This document shows, piece after piece, positions 35,962-47,700 of a DNA stretch of 64,000 nt. The DNA is from Ceratobasidium sp. AG-K (taxonomy: Eukaryota > Basidiomycota > Agaricomycetes > Cantharellales > Ceratobasidiaceae): assembly GCA_037039685.1 (NCBI GenBank), contig JAWNGF010000010.1, forward strand, positions 1,178,001 to 1,242,000, in the 5' to 3' direction. The translations under genes were made by a program, and so were the position numbers. Positions within the stretch are counted from its first letter, which is position 1. The number at the start of each line of letters is the position of its first letter. The notes beneath the pieces are model-generated. The model was given only the letters and a program-made list of their open reading frames with translations. It was not told where the DNA came from and did no database searches.

Positions 35962-37419
35962 ATGACTGAACAAGCTCCATCTACTGGCTCCAATGAGCTT
36001 ACTCTCAATATCAAAGGTAGAATTTAGAGTTAGATCTGGAGTACTCTTCCATGAACTAATTAGAGAACAGGGCCAAGCGAGTTGAAGCTCAGCATTACAA
36101 TCTCGACTGACAAGACTGTTCTCGATCTTAAACAAGCTATCGCTGAGAAGAGCGATGTGACCGCTGACCGCCAACGACTTATATACTCGGGTAAGCAATA
36201 TACCAATCCAACTTGGCCTTTATCCAGTCCTGACCCTCGCCACCAGGCCGCGTACTCAAGGACGAAGACACCCTCTCGATATACAAAGTGCAAAACGCAC
36301 ACACGGTCCACATGGTCAAAGGCGCACCTAAGTCCTCTGGCTCGGGCAGCGGATCAGCACCAGCCGCCCAACCTCTCCCGTCGATGCAAACCGGCCAAAC
36401 GTCTACCGAGACCTTGTTGAACGGACCTCGTGGCCACGGCGCTCTCGCCGGATTGAACATGTCGGATTTGTTCGGAGGGGCGAATCCCAACGATCCCAAC
36501 ATGGTACGCCTCTCAGTAATTCTGGTTTAATCCGACTCACCAGAAAGTAGATGCAAAACATGCTCAACTCGCCCCAATTCCTCCAACAAATGTCCCGGAT
36601 GATGTCCGACCCGAACCTCATGGACACGCTCATGTCGCAAAGCCCGCAGTTGCAAAACATGGACCCGAACATGCGCAGGACGCTCCAGTCACCGCAGTTT
36701 AGGGAGATGATGTCGAATCCAGATACGTTACGGAATATGATGCAGATGACGGCGGCGTTGCGACAGGCTGGGTTCGATCCAGCGATGGGCGGAATGGGCG
36801 GAGGGATGGGCGGTATGGGCGGTATGGGAGGGATGCCACCGATGTTTGATATGCTCGGCGGATTTGGAGGCGCGGGGCAGCAGAACCCGAGTGCTCCGGC
36901 GAGCGGGAACTTGTTTGAGCAGGCTGCGACCGGGGCGACGACTGCGACTCCGGCTGCCGGTGCTGGAGCTGCTGCCGGTACGAACCCGACAACGACTGGA
37001 AGCAACCCGACGTCACCGGGAGCTGGTCAGACACCGAGCCCGTTTGGTATGATCGACCCCGCTCTTATTCAACAGGTGCGTCCGATTCTACCCGGTTCCA
37101 TGCGCTTCATTTACTCACAGTTCTGATAGATTCTTGGCGGCCAGGGTACCGCAGCCGGCGGAAACCCGTTCGCGGCTCTTTCAGGATTCGGCACTCCTCC
37201 AGCTCCTCCCCCTGACCCACGTCCCGTCGAGGAACGATTCCAGGTAAGCGTTACGCCCCGGCTACGATTCACACTTTAATCACAATTATTCAGGTCCAAC
37301 TACAACAACTCCAAGATATGGGATTTACAAACGCCCAACAGAACGTCCGAGCATTGCTTGCCTGCGGAGGACGTGTCGACTCGGCCATCGAGTACATTCT
37401 AGGCGGCGGAGGATTGTAA
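35962..37419 (+). CDS. DSK2: DSK2 / ubiquilin-type ubiquitin shuttle protein
   Basis: Six exons: 35962-36016, 36071-36190, 36247-36503, 36551-37075, 37130-37243, 37294-37419, for 399 codons (398 aa). An N-terminal ubiquitin-like domain (LKLSITISTDKTVLDLKQAI to YKVQNAHTVHMV) is followed by a Gly/Ser linker. Then come STI1-type repeats rich in NP/Met/Gln (MLNSPQFLQQMSRMMSDPNL). A Gly-Met run lies at about 36787-36845. The C-terminal UBA domain ends LLACGGRVDSAIEYILGGGG. It brings polyubiquitinated proteins to the proteasome. The Gly-Met low-complexity run is typical of the family but longer than I would expect. Confidence 0.93.
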
Positions 37420-37738
37420 ATATTTAAACACACGAAATAATTAGATGCCCAATCTTCCTTAATAAGTACTTGTTCATTCCGCATGAGTCTCTCACCACCT
37501 TCGAGCGTAGTCGACTTGCGCGAAAGGGTGAGACAACGTGGTCGTTGTTCACGGTAATGTTTGTCGAACTCGGCGCACAGTATTTTACCGATGTGATTGG
37601 TACCACCAAAAAATACCAGATCGAATCGACGGTATCCTGAAACACGCAAACAGAGCAGACACAATCATCAGATTCCGAGGCCTAGAGCCAGTTGAATGAC
37701 TCTACATGTCTTGAACTTGTACAAACTACCAAAACCAT
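37420..37738. terminator. Convergent 3' region between DSK2 and INO1
   Basis: The two genes end toward each other across about 320 bp, so both 3' UTRs and poly(A) sites must lie here. AAATAA-type sequence occurs shortly after the DSK2 stop. No more can be said. Confidence 0.4.
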
Positions 37739-39430
37739 TTACCAAACACGAGTCTCGAGCAACAAATCACTCTCATTAGCCAATCCCAAGCAAGCCTTCA
37801 AGAACGACTCGAGAGCCTGGCGCTGGCGGTTGAGCGAGTTGACAACCTCGGTGCCGGGCTTGACAAGTGGGGCCTTGAGCATGTACGACAAGAGCGAGAG
37901 GACAGAGTACAACGGCTGGAACTCGTTGTCCGAACCACGGCGATACTGGACGCGGGTCAAGAGCTCAGCGAGGATCGTCAAGTCGAGAATGAGCGGCGTG
38001 GCGAGGAGCGAGTCTTCGCACGTGTTGAAGATGCCAAGCGTGTTGCGGCCGCCCATGAGAATCTCGGAATTGTACTCGTCGATGGCGCGCTTCGAGTCGC
38101 CGACGGCAGGGACGTACTTGATCACCACTAGATGGTCAGGGTGCTCGCCCTTTTTCTCGCCATTGGCGGCCGGACGGTAGAGCAGACGGTTGGCGTCGAC
38201 CATGTCGTCCACGACTGAGCTCTTGCTAATCTCCTTGCTCTTGAACTGGGCCTCTTGGCTGAGGTTGCGCCCGTCATTGTTACCGAGATGGTTGTACGAG
38301 GCAATCGAGAGGGGCTTAATGCCGGCATTGACGAGGTATTCGGCAAGGACCGACTTGATCTTGGTCTGACCGCTCTTGAGATCGTCACCGCCAATGAACG
38401 ACTTGTGCTTCTCGGCGAGCTCGATGCAGCCCGGGACAAACGTGTTCTGGGGAGCGCCGTTGATGAAAGGAGCGTCTTCGAGAATCGAAGCGACCGCAAA
38501 GACTGTACTCGGGGAGACCTCCGAGTGCGAGTCGCGGATAGCCTTGAGGAGAGCGTCGGCAGTGTCGTTGACGCCAGGGATGATCTCGCTGTAACGCTCG
38601 GTATTGGCAGTCCAGAAGACGACGACGCGGTCGAGTCCATGCTCAGCCTTGAAGTCGCGAATGTCCTTGCGAATCTTCTCGACGTGGGCCTGCTTGTCCT
38701 CGCCGGGAATAAGGTTATCGGCGCGCTCGGATTGGTTGGCGGCAATGAAATCGGGGTAATAGATGGAAGGAAGAGGGCGGATCTCGGCCATGTACGGGAT
38801 CAACTGGCGCTGGAGGTCCCAGTCGAGGACCTGGGCACGGTCCATGGCCGCATCGAGAGGGTACGACGAGATATCCCAGCCGCCAATCACGAGATCATTG
38901 GGGTGAACCATGGGCAGAACATCCGAGACCGGGATATTGAAGTCCCGGCCGGTCTCGGGGTCCGTACCCAGGCGCATAGTCGAAGCGCGCAAGAGAGAGC
39001 CAATGTAGTTGGGCGTCATTGGGCCTTCCTTGGTACGCCATGTAATGTTGTGACGGTTGGCGAGAATAGTAGCGGTGAGAGTCGTGCCGTTGTTTCCGCC
39101 AAGACCGACCATCATCAGGCTGCATCACACTAGCGTCAGTCACTATGCCTGACGCCGAAAAAATTGACCTTACCCAGTCTTTTGGACCTTGCGTGCAGTC
39201 TGGAACTCGTACTGCGACACAGTAGGCTTGACACTGATGCGACCATGTTCCTTGACGACATGGGCGCCCTTGTACTCGTATTTGGCGGTAATGTGTGAGT
39301 CGGTGTAGGACGTGACATCCGACTCGACAATCACCGGCTCGGTGCGGCGAACAGCGGTGGGGTGGATAGGAGCAGGATCGGTTGGGGTGCTGTAACCGGT
39401 TCCGTTTCCGTAGGGAGTGAGGGGGGCCAT
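37739..39430 (-). CDS. INO1: Inositol-3-phosphate synthase
   Basis: Two exons, 39430-39174 and 39119-37739, give 546 codons (545 aa, within the normal eukaryotic range). The NAD-binding motif [10 protein letters not shown] straddles the splice site. Other family signatures: [54 protein letters not shown] and [19 protein letters not shown]. It converts glucose-6-phosphate to inositol-3-phosphate, the first step of inositol synthesis, in the cytosol. The C-terminal part is complete. Strong codon bias gives long open frames on the opposite strand, which are shadows. Confidence 0.96.
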
Positions 39431-40384
39431 TGTAGTAATAAAAGTATTCGGAAAAAGGTGGATTTAGTTTTGAGCTAAGGGCGCAGGGGCCGAGTGTTTG
39501 TTGCCCTAAGAGAGAACACGTTAGAGGCGAGCTCAACACTGAGAAATGGCTAGACGTACTCTGTGCGGATTGTGTTTCGAACCTGTGGAACAAGAAATGA
39601 GCAGATGCAAGAAACACATAGCAAAAGACATACCAAGCTGATTCGAGTACATAAACTTGAAGGTGGAACCAATCAAGTAGGAAAACTTATTGAGATTGCA
39701 AGCGATGAGCTGAGTGACGACGATGAAGTAGTGGTGGATGGGGAGAAGAGACCGCAGGGGGTACAGCCTTTTATGGGCTCGGCGCCTTCTCTGTTTGTCC
39801 CGTGTTATTTCAAAACAGGCACCCGCGAAATTTCCCTCGCACGATTCGGAAAAACACGTGCAATATTACTTGTAATAAACTCTATTAGGGGTTTATGAGA
39901 GCTTCTATGACCATACGTTTCAGCAATTCCATTTCGTTGGGGATGAGTCCGGGGCTCGGCGCCCCCCGTTTGCCGCAACGTGGCCGGGCCGATTATGTAC
40001 AATGAGCCTGAACAAAACCGTATGATGCCGTGCAAATCCCAGCGAGAAGTGAGGCTCGTTGTGATCCGCGTGGCTCGGTCTGGGGAGCGCATGAATTCTT
40101 CTCGCACTTTCCATGTTGTGCCACGTCGCCCCGACCCTGTTGCAGAGACAATCTCCGCGTGACTCGCACACACGGTGGATGAGCCGCCGGTGCCGAGGCG
40201 GCATGTGTTGTGCCGACAGATCTGGGGGAACGATAACTCGCAGAAGCGTTTTATGACAAGTTTCTGAACATCATGCCGTCAGAAGATTGACCAGGAATTG
40301 TATGCATCATGAAAGTAATGAAAATATCCAAAACGAAGCACCCCCTAAACGATGCGCTCACATTTGCTTGAATTAGCTTGCCTT
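39431..40384. other. Intergenic, nothing recognised
   Basis: The INO1 promoter side is pyrimidine-rich. Several frames over 90 codons overlap one another on both strands with no domain, so no gene is called. Confidence 0.45.
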
Positions 40385-40874
40385 CTACACCTCGCTCTCA
40401 TCTCGTTTCATCAACTTTCGAGCCCTGTAACAAATACCCTCGTTTGCCCGACCGTCTTGGACCGACTGACGTCACTCACGGTTTGCCTTTTGCCAACTTC
40501 TTCAAATACGTCGCGCGTTCTCGTTTGGTGAGCTCTTTCCAATTTGCGATTCGAGACATGGACTGTCACTGCGCTCAGTTTTGAATCCGTCTGAAGGAAT
40601 GCACTTACCCCATCTGCATTCATCATCTACATTCCACCATCGCAGCTGAATTAGATGTGCATATACGGGGTTTGAGACTTACGACTGGTCCTAGTTTCTC
40701 CATCACGTCGTCTGCGTTTGTAAAGTCGATTGGCGCGTCCAAGGTCCCGTCTCCTCCAGGTAATGTTCCGGCGAGGTCGTCATTCGTTGTATCTTGGGCG
40801 AGGGCGGCTTGGACGACGAGGAGTAATAACAAGGCGAGGATGAGAGGATTTGGCAGTTTCCGCCACGTTTGCAT
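40385..40874 (-). CDS. Small secreted or ER protein of unknown function
   Basis: A four-exon model is in phase throughout: 40874-40683, 40645-40609, 40534-40480 and 40424-40385, for 108 codons (107 aa). A strong signal peptide runs to about residue 26 (NPLILALLLLLVVQAALAQD). The next 35 residues are Asp/Gly/Thr-rich (FTNADDVMEKLGPV). The C-terminal part is basic (LTKRERATYLKKLAKGKPAR). Only one Cys follows the signal peptide. The size and signal would fit either an effector-like secreted protein or an ER-resident one. Neither is shown. Confidence 0.6.
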
Positions 40875-41397
40875 GGTGCTGGTCCAAGACGGGCGAAGAC
40901 TGGTGGCTGTGCGGCGTTTTCATTCAGGGACACGTGATCGACTCCCCTCTCCCCTGGCGGCCGACCTGCCCACCTAGGTCGACACCTTTAGTACTTGCAC
41001 CGCATATTACGTATATGCAGTTAGGCTCTATTCGCTTTTAATGCATCATAACACGGTATATGCCTATGATATACGCATGGTGCATTGATCATCCGAGCAA
41101 CTCAAGAACACATTGGTTGCCTGCCTATCGAGTATAATCGTACTTTTATGAGTTATTAGGATTCAAATCGCCGAAATAACATGAAGAGTGTCTAGCACCT
41201 AGGAAACGCCGTTCTGGCGTTCAATCAGAAAAATGAGGCTTAGTTATAATGTGTGTACCATTGTGTGCGAGTGGCAAATTGCCACGCAACCCACCAGCCA
41301 TCATTGATACAATTGACTACAACTTTTCTTACACACAACCTCCGCGGTTCCCTCTCATCAATCCACCAGTCAGGCTACTCGTTTTCCACATCGATAT
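40875..41397. other. Intergenic, nothing recognised
   Basis: Likely the 5' region of the first TPR-SET gene, ending with a pyrimidine-rich block just before the ATG. Confidence 0.4.
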
Positions 41398-43169
41398 CAT
41401 GGACCCCAAATGGCCCTGCTCGTAAAAGCACTACGTTCGTTAGCAGAAAGAGAAGACCTTGACAGCGAAGAAAATCCCTTTGCCCCTTTTATTGAAGCCA
41501 TGACTTCAAATAACATGGAGCTGCTCAAAAGAGTAAACGGAGAGTACCAAATTCAAAGGGGGCAGCCCGCCAGCCACCCCGACTCCGTGTTGGCAGATGC
41601 AACAGCGGTCGCTGAGAAGGAAAAAGCATTGGATCCTTGTGGAGCCTCACTTCTTTCTCGATCCGCTATCTTTGAAGACTACGAGTTGTTCTATAATTCC
41701 TGTGGGCGTAGCAAGGAGACCGTCATTCGACAATTGATAACGAGCCATCTACCCCATTTTGCAAGATCCCCCCTCGAATCCTTGACATCAGGTATAAACC
41801 ATCCTTGCGGTTATGATATTATGAGCTGATAATCCCGGCATAGTTACTCTGTCGAATTTGCTGCTTCATCAAGTCCATAAGGTTTGGCCTTGTATCAAAG
41901 TCACCGAGTAGACGAATTAACCTGATGAACAAGGCCACTACTTGATTTGTCGAGTCATATCTCGTGCAGGTACGCCTCGTGAATGCGTATATAGCCTGTT
42001 CTCAGAGAACTTAGGGACACCTCATACAGTTCAACTGGTAGCCGTGCAAGTAGCAATCGAAGACCAAACTGGCAATGTTGCCGAATTAGCGCTATACAAT
42101 TGCTTCGAAACAGCGGGGCTCGATCGCGAGGGTGTTACCGGGATTCTACCTATTGGACAAATTGTTTTAGTTCGAGAACCGTGGTTCAAGCTCGGCAAAA
42201 CTGGGGGAAATCCGACCATCCGCGTGGATACCCCAAGCGATATTAACCTGTTGGAATTCAACCATCCTATGCTTCATGGCCTTCCGGAATCATGGAGAGA
42301 GACACCTAGAAGGGACGCTGAGGGGTACAAGCTCATGGGAAACGATGAATTCAAGAAGAATCATTTGGAGGCCGCCATTCGTGCGTACACCATAGGACTA
42401 GCCGCCGATCCATCGGCATCCCTTCTGCGACTGAATCGATCTTTATGTTATCTTAAACTCGATCGTCTTACCCTCGCTCTGAACGACGCACGAATCGCCT
42501 CGGAAGACAAAGTACTACCCGCGATGAGTCGCCACAAAGCGCGCTACCGTATGGCAGCAGTCTATTACGCAATGGATCGATTCGCTGATACATTGGATAT
42601 TGTTAAAAACGAAGAAGTTGCCAAATTTTCCCCTGAAGATGTGCAAGTTCTGCGGGCGAAGGCTCAGGACAGGCTGCTCGAACAGACACAGGGCAGCTAT
42701 GATTGGTTTTCCCTGAGTAAACTAGCCGATGAAGTCAACGGGAAGCATTCGATCCCAGATGTGGCAGACTACATCGGACCTGTCAAGGTCGCCCAGATGA
42801 GAAATATGGGTGGCGGCCGTGGCTTGGTCACCACCCAATCCGTAAAGGCGGGCGACTTACTGGTGAGTTTGATTTCATGCATGTAAAGCTCATGATGATT
42901 CTAATCGTTTTCAAAAATACAATTAAGATCGTTTCCAAGCCGTTCGCGTTTGTTTCACCCCTCGGGTTTCCAGAGCTATTTAGGGCCCTAAACCCGGAAA
43001 GGAATCACATTACAGGACGAACACCTTACGAAGCTATTGGCCGAGCAGCACGACGGCTGGCAGGAGACCACACAGCCCTGGGAGCTCTATTCCTTGACCT
43101 GTACCCCGGAAAAGACTACGACCCATTGGCACCTCCTGAAGTAATATCTCCCCTACCCACTTTCTTGCT
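41398..43169 (+). pseudogene. TPR-SET protein, copy 1, 5' part (split by transposon)
   Basis: It is colinear with copy 2 at 56006. The exons encode the N-terminal region (PFAPFIEAMTSNNMELLKRV), a short exon ending in LICRVISRA, and the conserved VAVQVAIEDQTGNVAELALY block. TPR helices follow (MGNDEFKKNHLEAAIRAYTI) and the start of SET (MGGGRGLVTTQSVKAGDLL, then IVSKPFAF). One base is missing just after MDPK, so the natural ATG at 41398 runs into a stop. The gene is then cut at 43169 by a Tc1-type element and resumes at 54757. Intact members would be SMYD-like lysine methyltransferases. Confidence 0.85.
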
Positions 43170-43171
43170 TA

Positions 43172-43255
43172 TTGCGATTTGCAAAAGTACTTGCCAAGCG
43201 CCCACAAGAAAAATCGAAAATCGACCTCAGGACTAAAAGTCGCACTGCTCCGTCA
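43172..43255. repeat. Left terminal inverted repeat of the two-gene element
   Basis: It begins with TTGCGATTTGCAAAAGTACT. It matches the reverse complement of the right end over 83 positions with a single A/G difference, plus a mismatch at the outermost base. TA precedes it. Confidence 0.92.
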
Positions 43256-43500
43256 GATCGCATAGAAGAAAGGCGATCTTGTGCTTTTTGGAGTCGCGTT
43301 GACCGTGCGCACAAGGTGGTACCATTTATGTGACGCCAATTGAGTACCATTATTGGCGAGTCATGTGTTAGCTCCGTCCGGGTGATTAGACGTAAGAAAG
43401 CTTTCAAACGATACATATATAAGCAACGTACATGCAGAAAGACCCGCATCACTACTAGACTACACTTCCACTCTTTTTTTACCCAAATTCCCGTCCGACC

Positions 43501-44717
43501 ATGCCCAACCGCACCTCAGACGATGTCCGGTGGATCATTGTGCACATGCATCACATGCGGTGCCACTACTCGTTCATTGCGATGGCATTGAGAGTCTCGG
43601 AGCGAACCGTCCGCGAGATTCTCGGCCAATGGAGAGCAACGGGATCAGTCCAGACCGTTGCAGCGACTGGTGCGGTGATCGGACGCCCGAGAGCTCTCGA
43701 CTTTGAAGCAGCGTCTGTGAGTGAAAATTGACTTACATGCAACGTTACGGTCGTTTGCTAAAATTGAATCATTCTAAGTATCTTCGTGAACGGGTTGCAA
43801 ACTCGCCGACTGCTTACCTAGATGAGATCCAGGCAGATCTCTTTGAGACTCTTGGAGTTGATGTGCACGTATCAACTATTTCTCGGTCTTTGAAACATTA
43901 TGGCATCACTCGTAAAAAGGTTTGTTTCGATATCACTGTAATACAATATCTGGTATCTTACTGGTGAGATTGTAGCTCACCCCGCAGGCTCGGGAGCGTT
44001 CAAAAGACCTCAGGGAGCAGTATCGCCTCATAACATCAAATATCGCCCCCGAATGCTTTGTTTGTGTCGATGAGAGTGGGATAGATAGCCGAACAACAAA
44101 CCGAAGCATGGGTTATAGCCCTCAAGGCGAGCGTGCATCAGCTGATGTGACCTTTGTACGTGGTGACCGGTGAGTCAGTCATTTTGAATATAAAAATGGA
44201 TAGATAGCTTACCGAAGTTAGCTATTCAATTTTACCTGCTCTTTGTCTTGATGGTGTTCTTGCCATGGACGTTGCTGATGGAGCCTTCACAGCAAAAACC
44301 TTTCGTGAATTCATCCAAAAGCTACTCACAAGGATGAACCCGTACCCACAGAAGAACTCCGTAATTATCATGGACAACTGTCGCATTCACAAAGACCCCG
44401 AAACAATCGAGATGATTGCGGCTCAGTGAGTTGGCTGAGTATGCAATACTTCTCAATGTAGTGACACATTTCAATTTTTTCCTAGTGGCATGCACTATGT
44501 TTTTCTTCCCCCGTATTCTCCTGATTACAACCCCATTGAGCTTGCTTTTGCAAAGATCAAGAAGAGTATTGCTCGGGATGGAGATCGGGCTCGAATGGAT
44601 ATGGACAAACAAAGCAACGATGGGAAAGCAGCGGCTCTTTCTATGTTGTTCAAGCACGTTTACTCGATCACACCTGAGGATGCTCGGGGCTGGTTCCACC
44701 ACTGTCATTACATCTGA
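43501..44717 (+). CDS. Tc1/mariner-family DDE transposase (intact)
   Basis: Five exons: 43501-43716, 43779-43919, 43988-44169, 44222-44425, 44486-44717. They sum to 325 codons (324 aa, normal for Tc1). The N-terminal paired helix-turn-helix shows IAMALRVSERTVREILGQWR and VSTISRSLKHYGITRKK. The catalytic residues are in ECFVCVDESGID (first Asp), VIIMDNCRIH (second Asp) and LPPYSPDYNPIELAFAKIKK (the Glu). No stop or shift was found, so the protein could be active. It would bind the 83-bp ends and cut at TA. It converges on the second gene with only about 55 bp between the stops. Confidence 0.93.
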
Positions 44718-44771
44718 CCTGTACTATTAGAATAGATAACATTTCCGCCTGTCATCTGGCATTGGTCGAGA

Positions 44772-47700
44772 TCAGTCCTGGTTACTATCCCGCTCAAACC
44801 TCTCCAAGTCACTTGGCAACGGAACTCCGAGTCCAGTCACACCACCCATTCCACCCATTCCACCCATCCCTCCCATCCCTCCCATTCCACCCATCCCTCC
44901 CATTCCACCCATTCCACCCATTCCACCCATTCCACCCATCTGGACCATTGGGAATCCGCCAACAGGAGCAAATGGGATGTTCCCGTATCCCGAAAACATG
45001 GATGACGGGCCACCCATACCCATGCCCATACCCATGCCCATGTTCATTGGCTGTGAGGTTCCATAGAGAAAAACTGGTGGCTGAGTAATCTGCGAGCCAA
45101 ATGGCTGCAACATACCGGGTGGAAAACTGAGGCCCGATGCCATATTAGCAAGACCCGGGGCAAAGGTACCCATTCCAGGGAGGTCGGTATCACCAACACT
45201 CCCAGTGGGGCCTCCGAGCGATGTGGTGATTGACTTCACAATAGGAGCCCCAGTCGAGCCACCTGAAGTGCGTGCCAGCACTTTTCCTTGATCTTCATCG
45301 GCATCGGGACCGCTGTCTTGTGCCTTGCGAGGTTTTGGCTGTGCATCATTCAAGAGGTTGAGCACAGCAGCAGGGGGGTTTGGCGTGTAGATTGACGCGA
45401 AATTCCTGACCTACCAGTCCAAAACATGAGCAGGTTTTTTGGCCAAGGTGATATTCAAACGTACCGCGAGTGAGGCCCAATGATCTGAGGCTTTATCTGG
45501 TAATGGGACATGTACGGGTCCTTTACCAGGCTGGTTGATAACCGCACAATTCATGTTACACGTCTTGCATTTTCGATTCTTGATGTACTGTTGATACCGA
45601 AGGAGTTTTGCATTTCCATCTTCTTTTGTTGCACCGGTGATCATCTGAGAGCGGAAGAGGTCAGTAACCATGGTGGTAAACATACAACCAACGAGTAACA
45701 CCGTGACACACCTTTGACGTCTCTTGTTTACCGCCCCCACCTGCCTTTGTCGATGCTAACTCAAGAATTTCAACAACGTACATGTCAAGCTTGCTTGTCA
45801 CGACCTTTTCCTTTTCCCTTTCCTGTGTTCTGTTTGGCTCGTGTTTGGTCTCGTTCTCCTCGCCTTGGCGCATATAGTCGCCTTTATGTAAGCCATGACC
45901 GCGGGACATGCCTGCCTGGCTAGTCCCAGTTTTCCCTTGGCGCCCATGGACTTATCACGTTCCCTTTGTTCTGTCCTCGCTTCCCTCGGACTCTTGCCTT
46001 TTCTCCTTTTGTCTTCCCTTCTCGTCTGCTCTCTATTGTACATAGCCACAGTAGTTAGTATATATACCAGCAACACAAGTCTTGCCCCCACAAGACTTGT
46101 TCTCTTGTTGTTTTCCCCTCATACCATCGCGTGACTCACTTAGGCCTTAGTTGCCATCCCAACCCCCATCCTCACTACCTGTGGAGTCTCGGCCTCCAAG
46201 GTTCGGCTAGGGTTGTGACACTAGAACAAGTCTTGTTGCCTTCGCCGCGGATACAGCCCTCGTCGCTGTCGGAACCAGGTTTATCATCACCGGGATATCT
46301 CTGAGCAATTGCACACCCTTCACCATTGATAGCTAATACCCCTACATCTCCCCTGCATCATTTACACGTCGAGGCATATTGCAGCTCGCATCCATTAGCC
46401 TGTTGAAGACGTCCCCTATCCTCTGATATCACTGAGCCGTTGCCACCTAATCAGGAAGCGCCGCTTACATATTCTATTGGAACAAGGACCTCTGAGACCC
46501 TCGCCTTGAACCTACCGTCGACTAGGTTCCCCCTACTTATCCATCTCTACCCAGGGGATTTTCTCTTCACCAACAAATACTAGCCATATTTGGTCGCAGC
46601 GCACCAGGAAGCGCATTTATTATAGCTCATGTCAACCTACCCAGGAGAGGGATCAGTGGCAGGACGCATCAGAACAACCTTTGGTCTAGGCCGATCTACA
46701 TCCCAAGTTCCAAGTGCAACCAACATCATGTCCGGTAACACAGGGACCAGTCGATTGGATCCTACGGTCCAGGGAACGGAGTCACATCAAGTTTCCTTTG
46801 GTGTTGGAGCCCCAGCAGCTACATCATCTCCGCCCAATGCAAATCGCGATACCGCCTCCATGCGCACGGGGGATCTTCACCCCCCAGAAGCCAGTGGACG
46901 AGTGGAGACGACACCATCGGACCAATATATCGAAGACCAGTTGGAAAATGGTCAATGGTACAACAATTGCGGAACCACTAATGAAGACATTGCCGCGTTC
47001 CTACTCGAAATAGCGCGACGGGTCGAAATCACGAACAGACGCGTTGACAACATTCATCAATGGGTACTCTGGAATGCAGGAGATGGCGACCTCAACCTAC
47101 AAAGTATTCAGGCCACTCAAGCCGATGTTCAAACAAATCAAGCGCTCCTCAATACCATGCAGAACGATATGGACATTCTAATTCTTCAAGCAGGAGGGCG
47201 CGCTTACCAACCTAACCAAGGAACAGGAGCAAATCCTGGCGTATCGCAACCCCCGGGCGGGACTCCCCTTAATCAACAAGCACTAGGAAGGTCCACTGGA
47301 CGATTCACACTTGGTCCAGCCCCCGTCGCCACTCAGGGTATAACCCCCACTGCTCCTCGAACTGCTAAAAAGAGTTCAGCCAGCAAACCTCCCGAATACA
47401 ATGGCGAACGCGGTCAGAAGGCTAGGGACTTTACCTTCGCCTGTAACCTCTACATCAGTACTTCGGAGTTGCGTTACGATACAGTAGATCAGCAGATCCT
47501 CTTTGTTGTCTCGTACCTAAGGGGGGAAGCCAGGGAATGGATTCGCCCATTCCTTGAGAAAGAAATGTCTGGCATCCCTCAACCTATCCTTAACGACATG
47601 ACCCTTTTTGAGGAAGCCTTCGAGGAAGCCTTTGGCGAAGTAGAGCAAGCGGAAGTTTATCGGCAAAAATATCGAAATCTGAAACAAACCAAATCAGTGG

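Noticed and set aside
36403..37005. Minus-strand frame of 200 codons rich in Pro/Ile
   Set aside because: Antisense of the Gly-Met-rich part of DSK2.
38255..39133. Plus-strand open frame of 292 codons
   Set aside because: It lies wholly antisense to INO1, whose codon bias keeps the opposite frame open. It has no domain of its own.
39563..40204. Several frames of about 90-120 codons on both strands
   Set aside because: Mutually overlapping, no recognised motif, no signal peptide, no consistent splice model.
45798..46134. Two open frames in the LTR (97 codons minus, 79 codons plus)
   Set aside because: The same frames appear in both LTRs, they overlap each other, and they cover regulatory sequence. 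No sign of protein selection.
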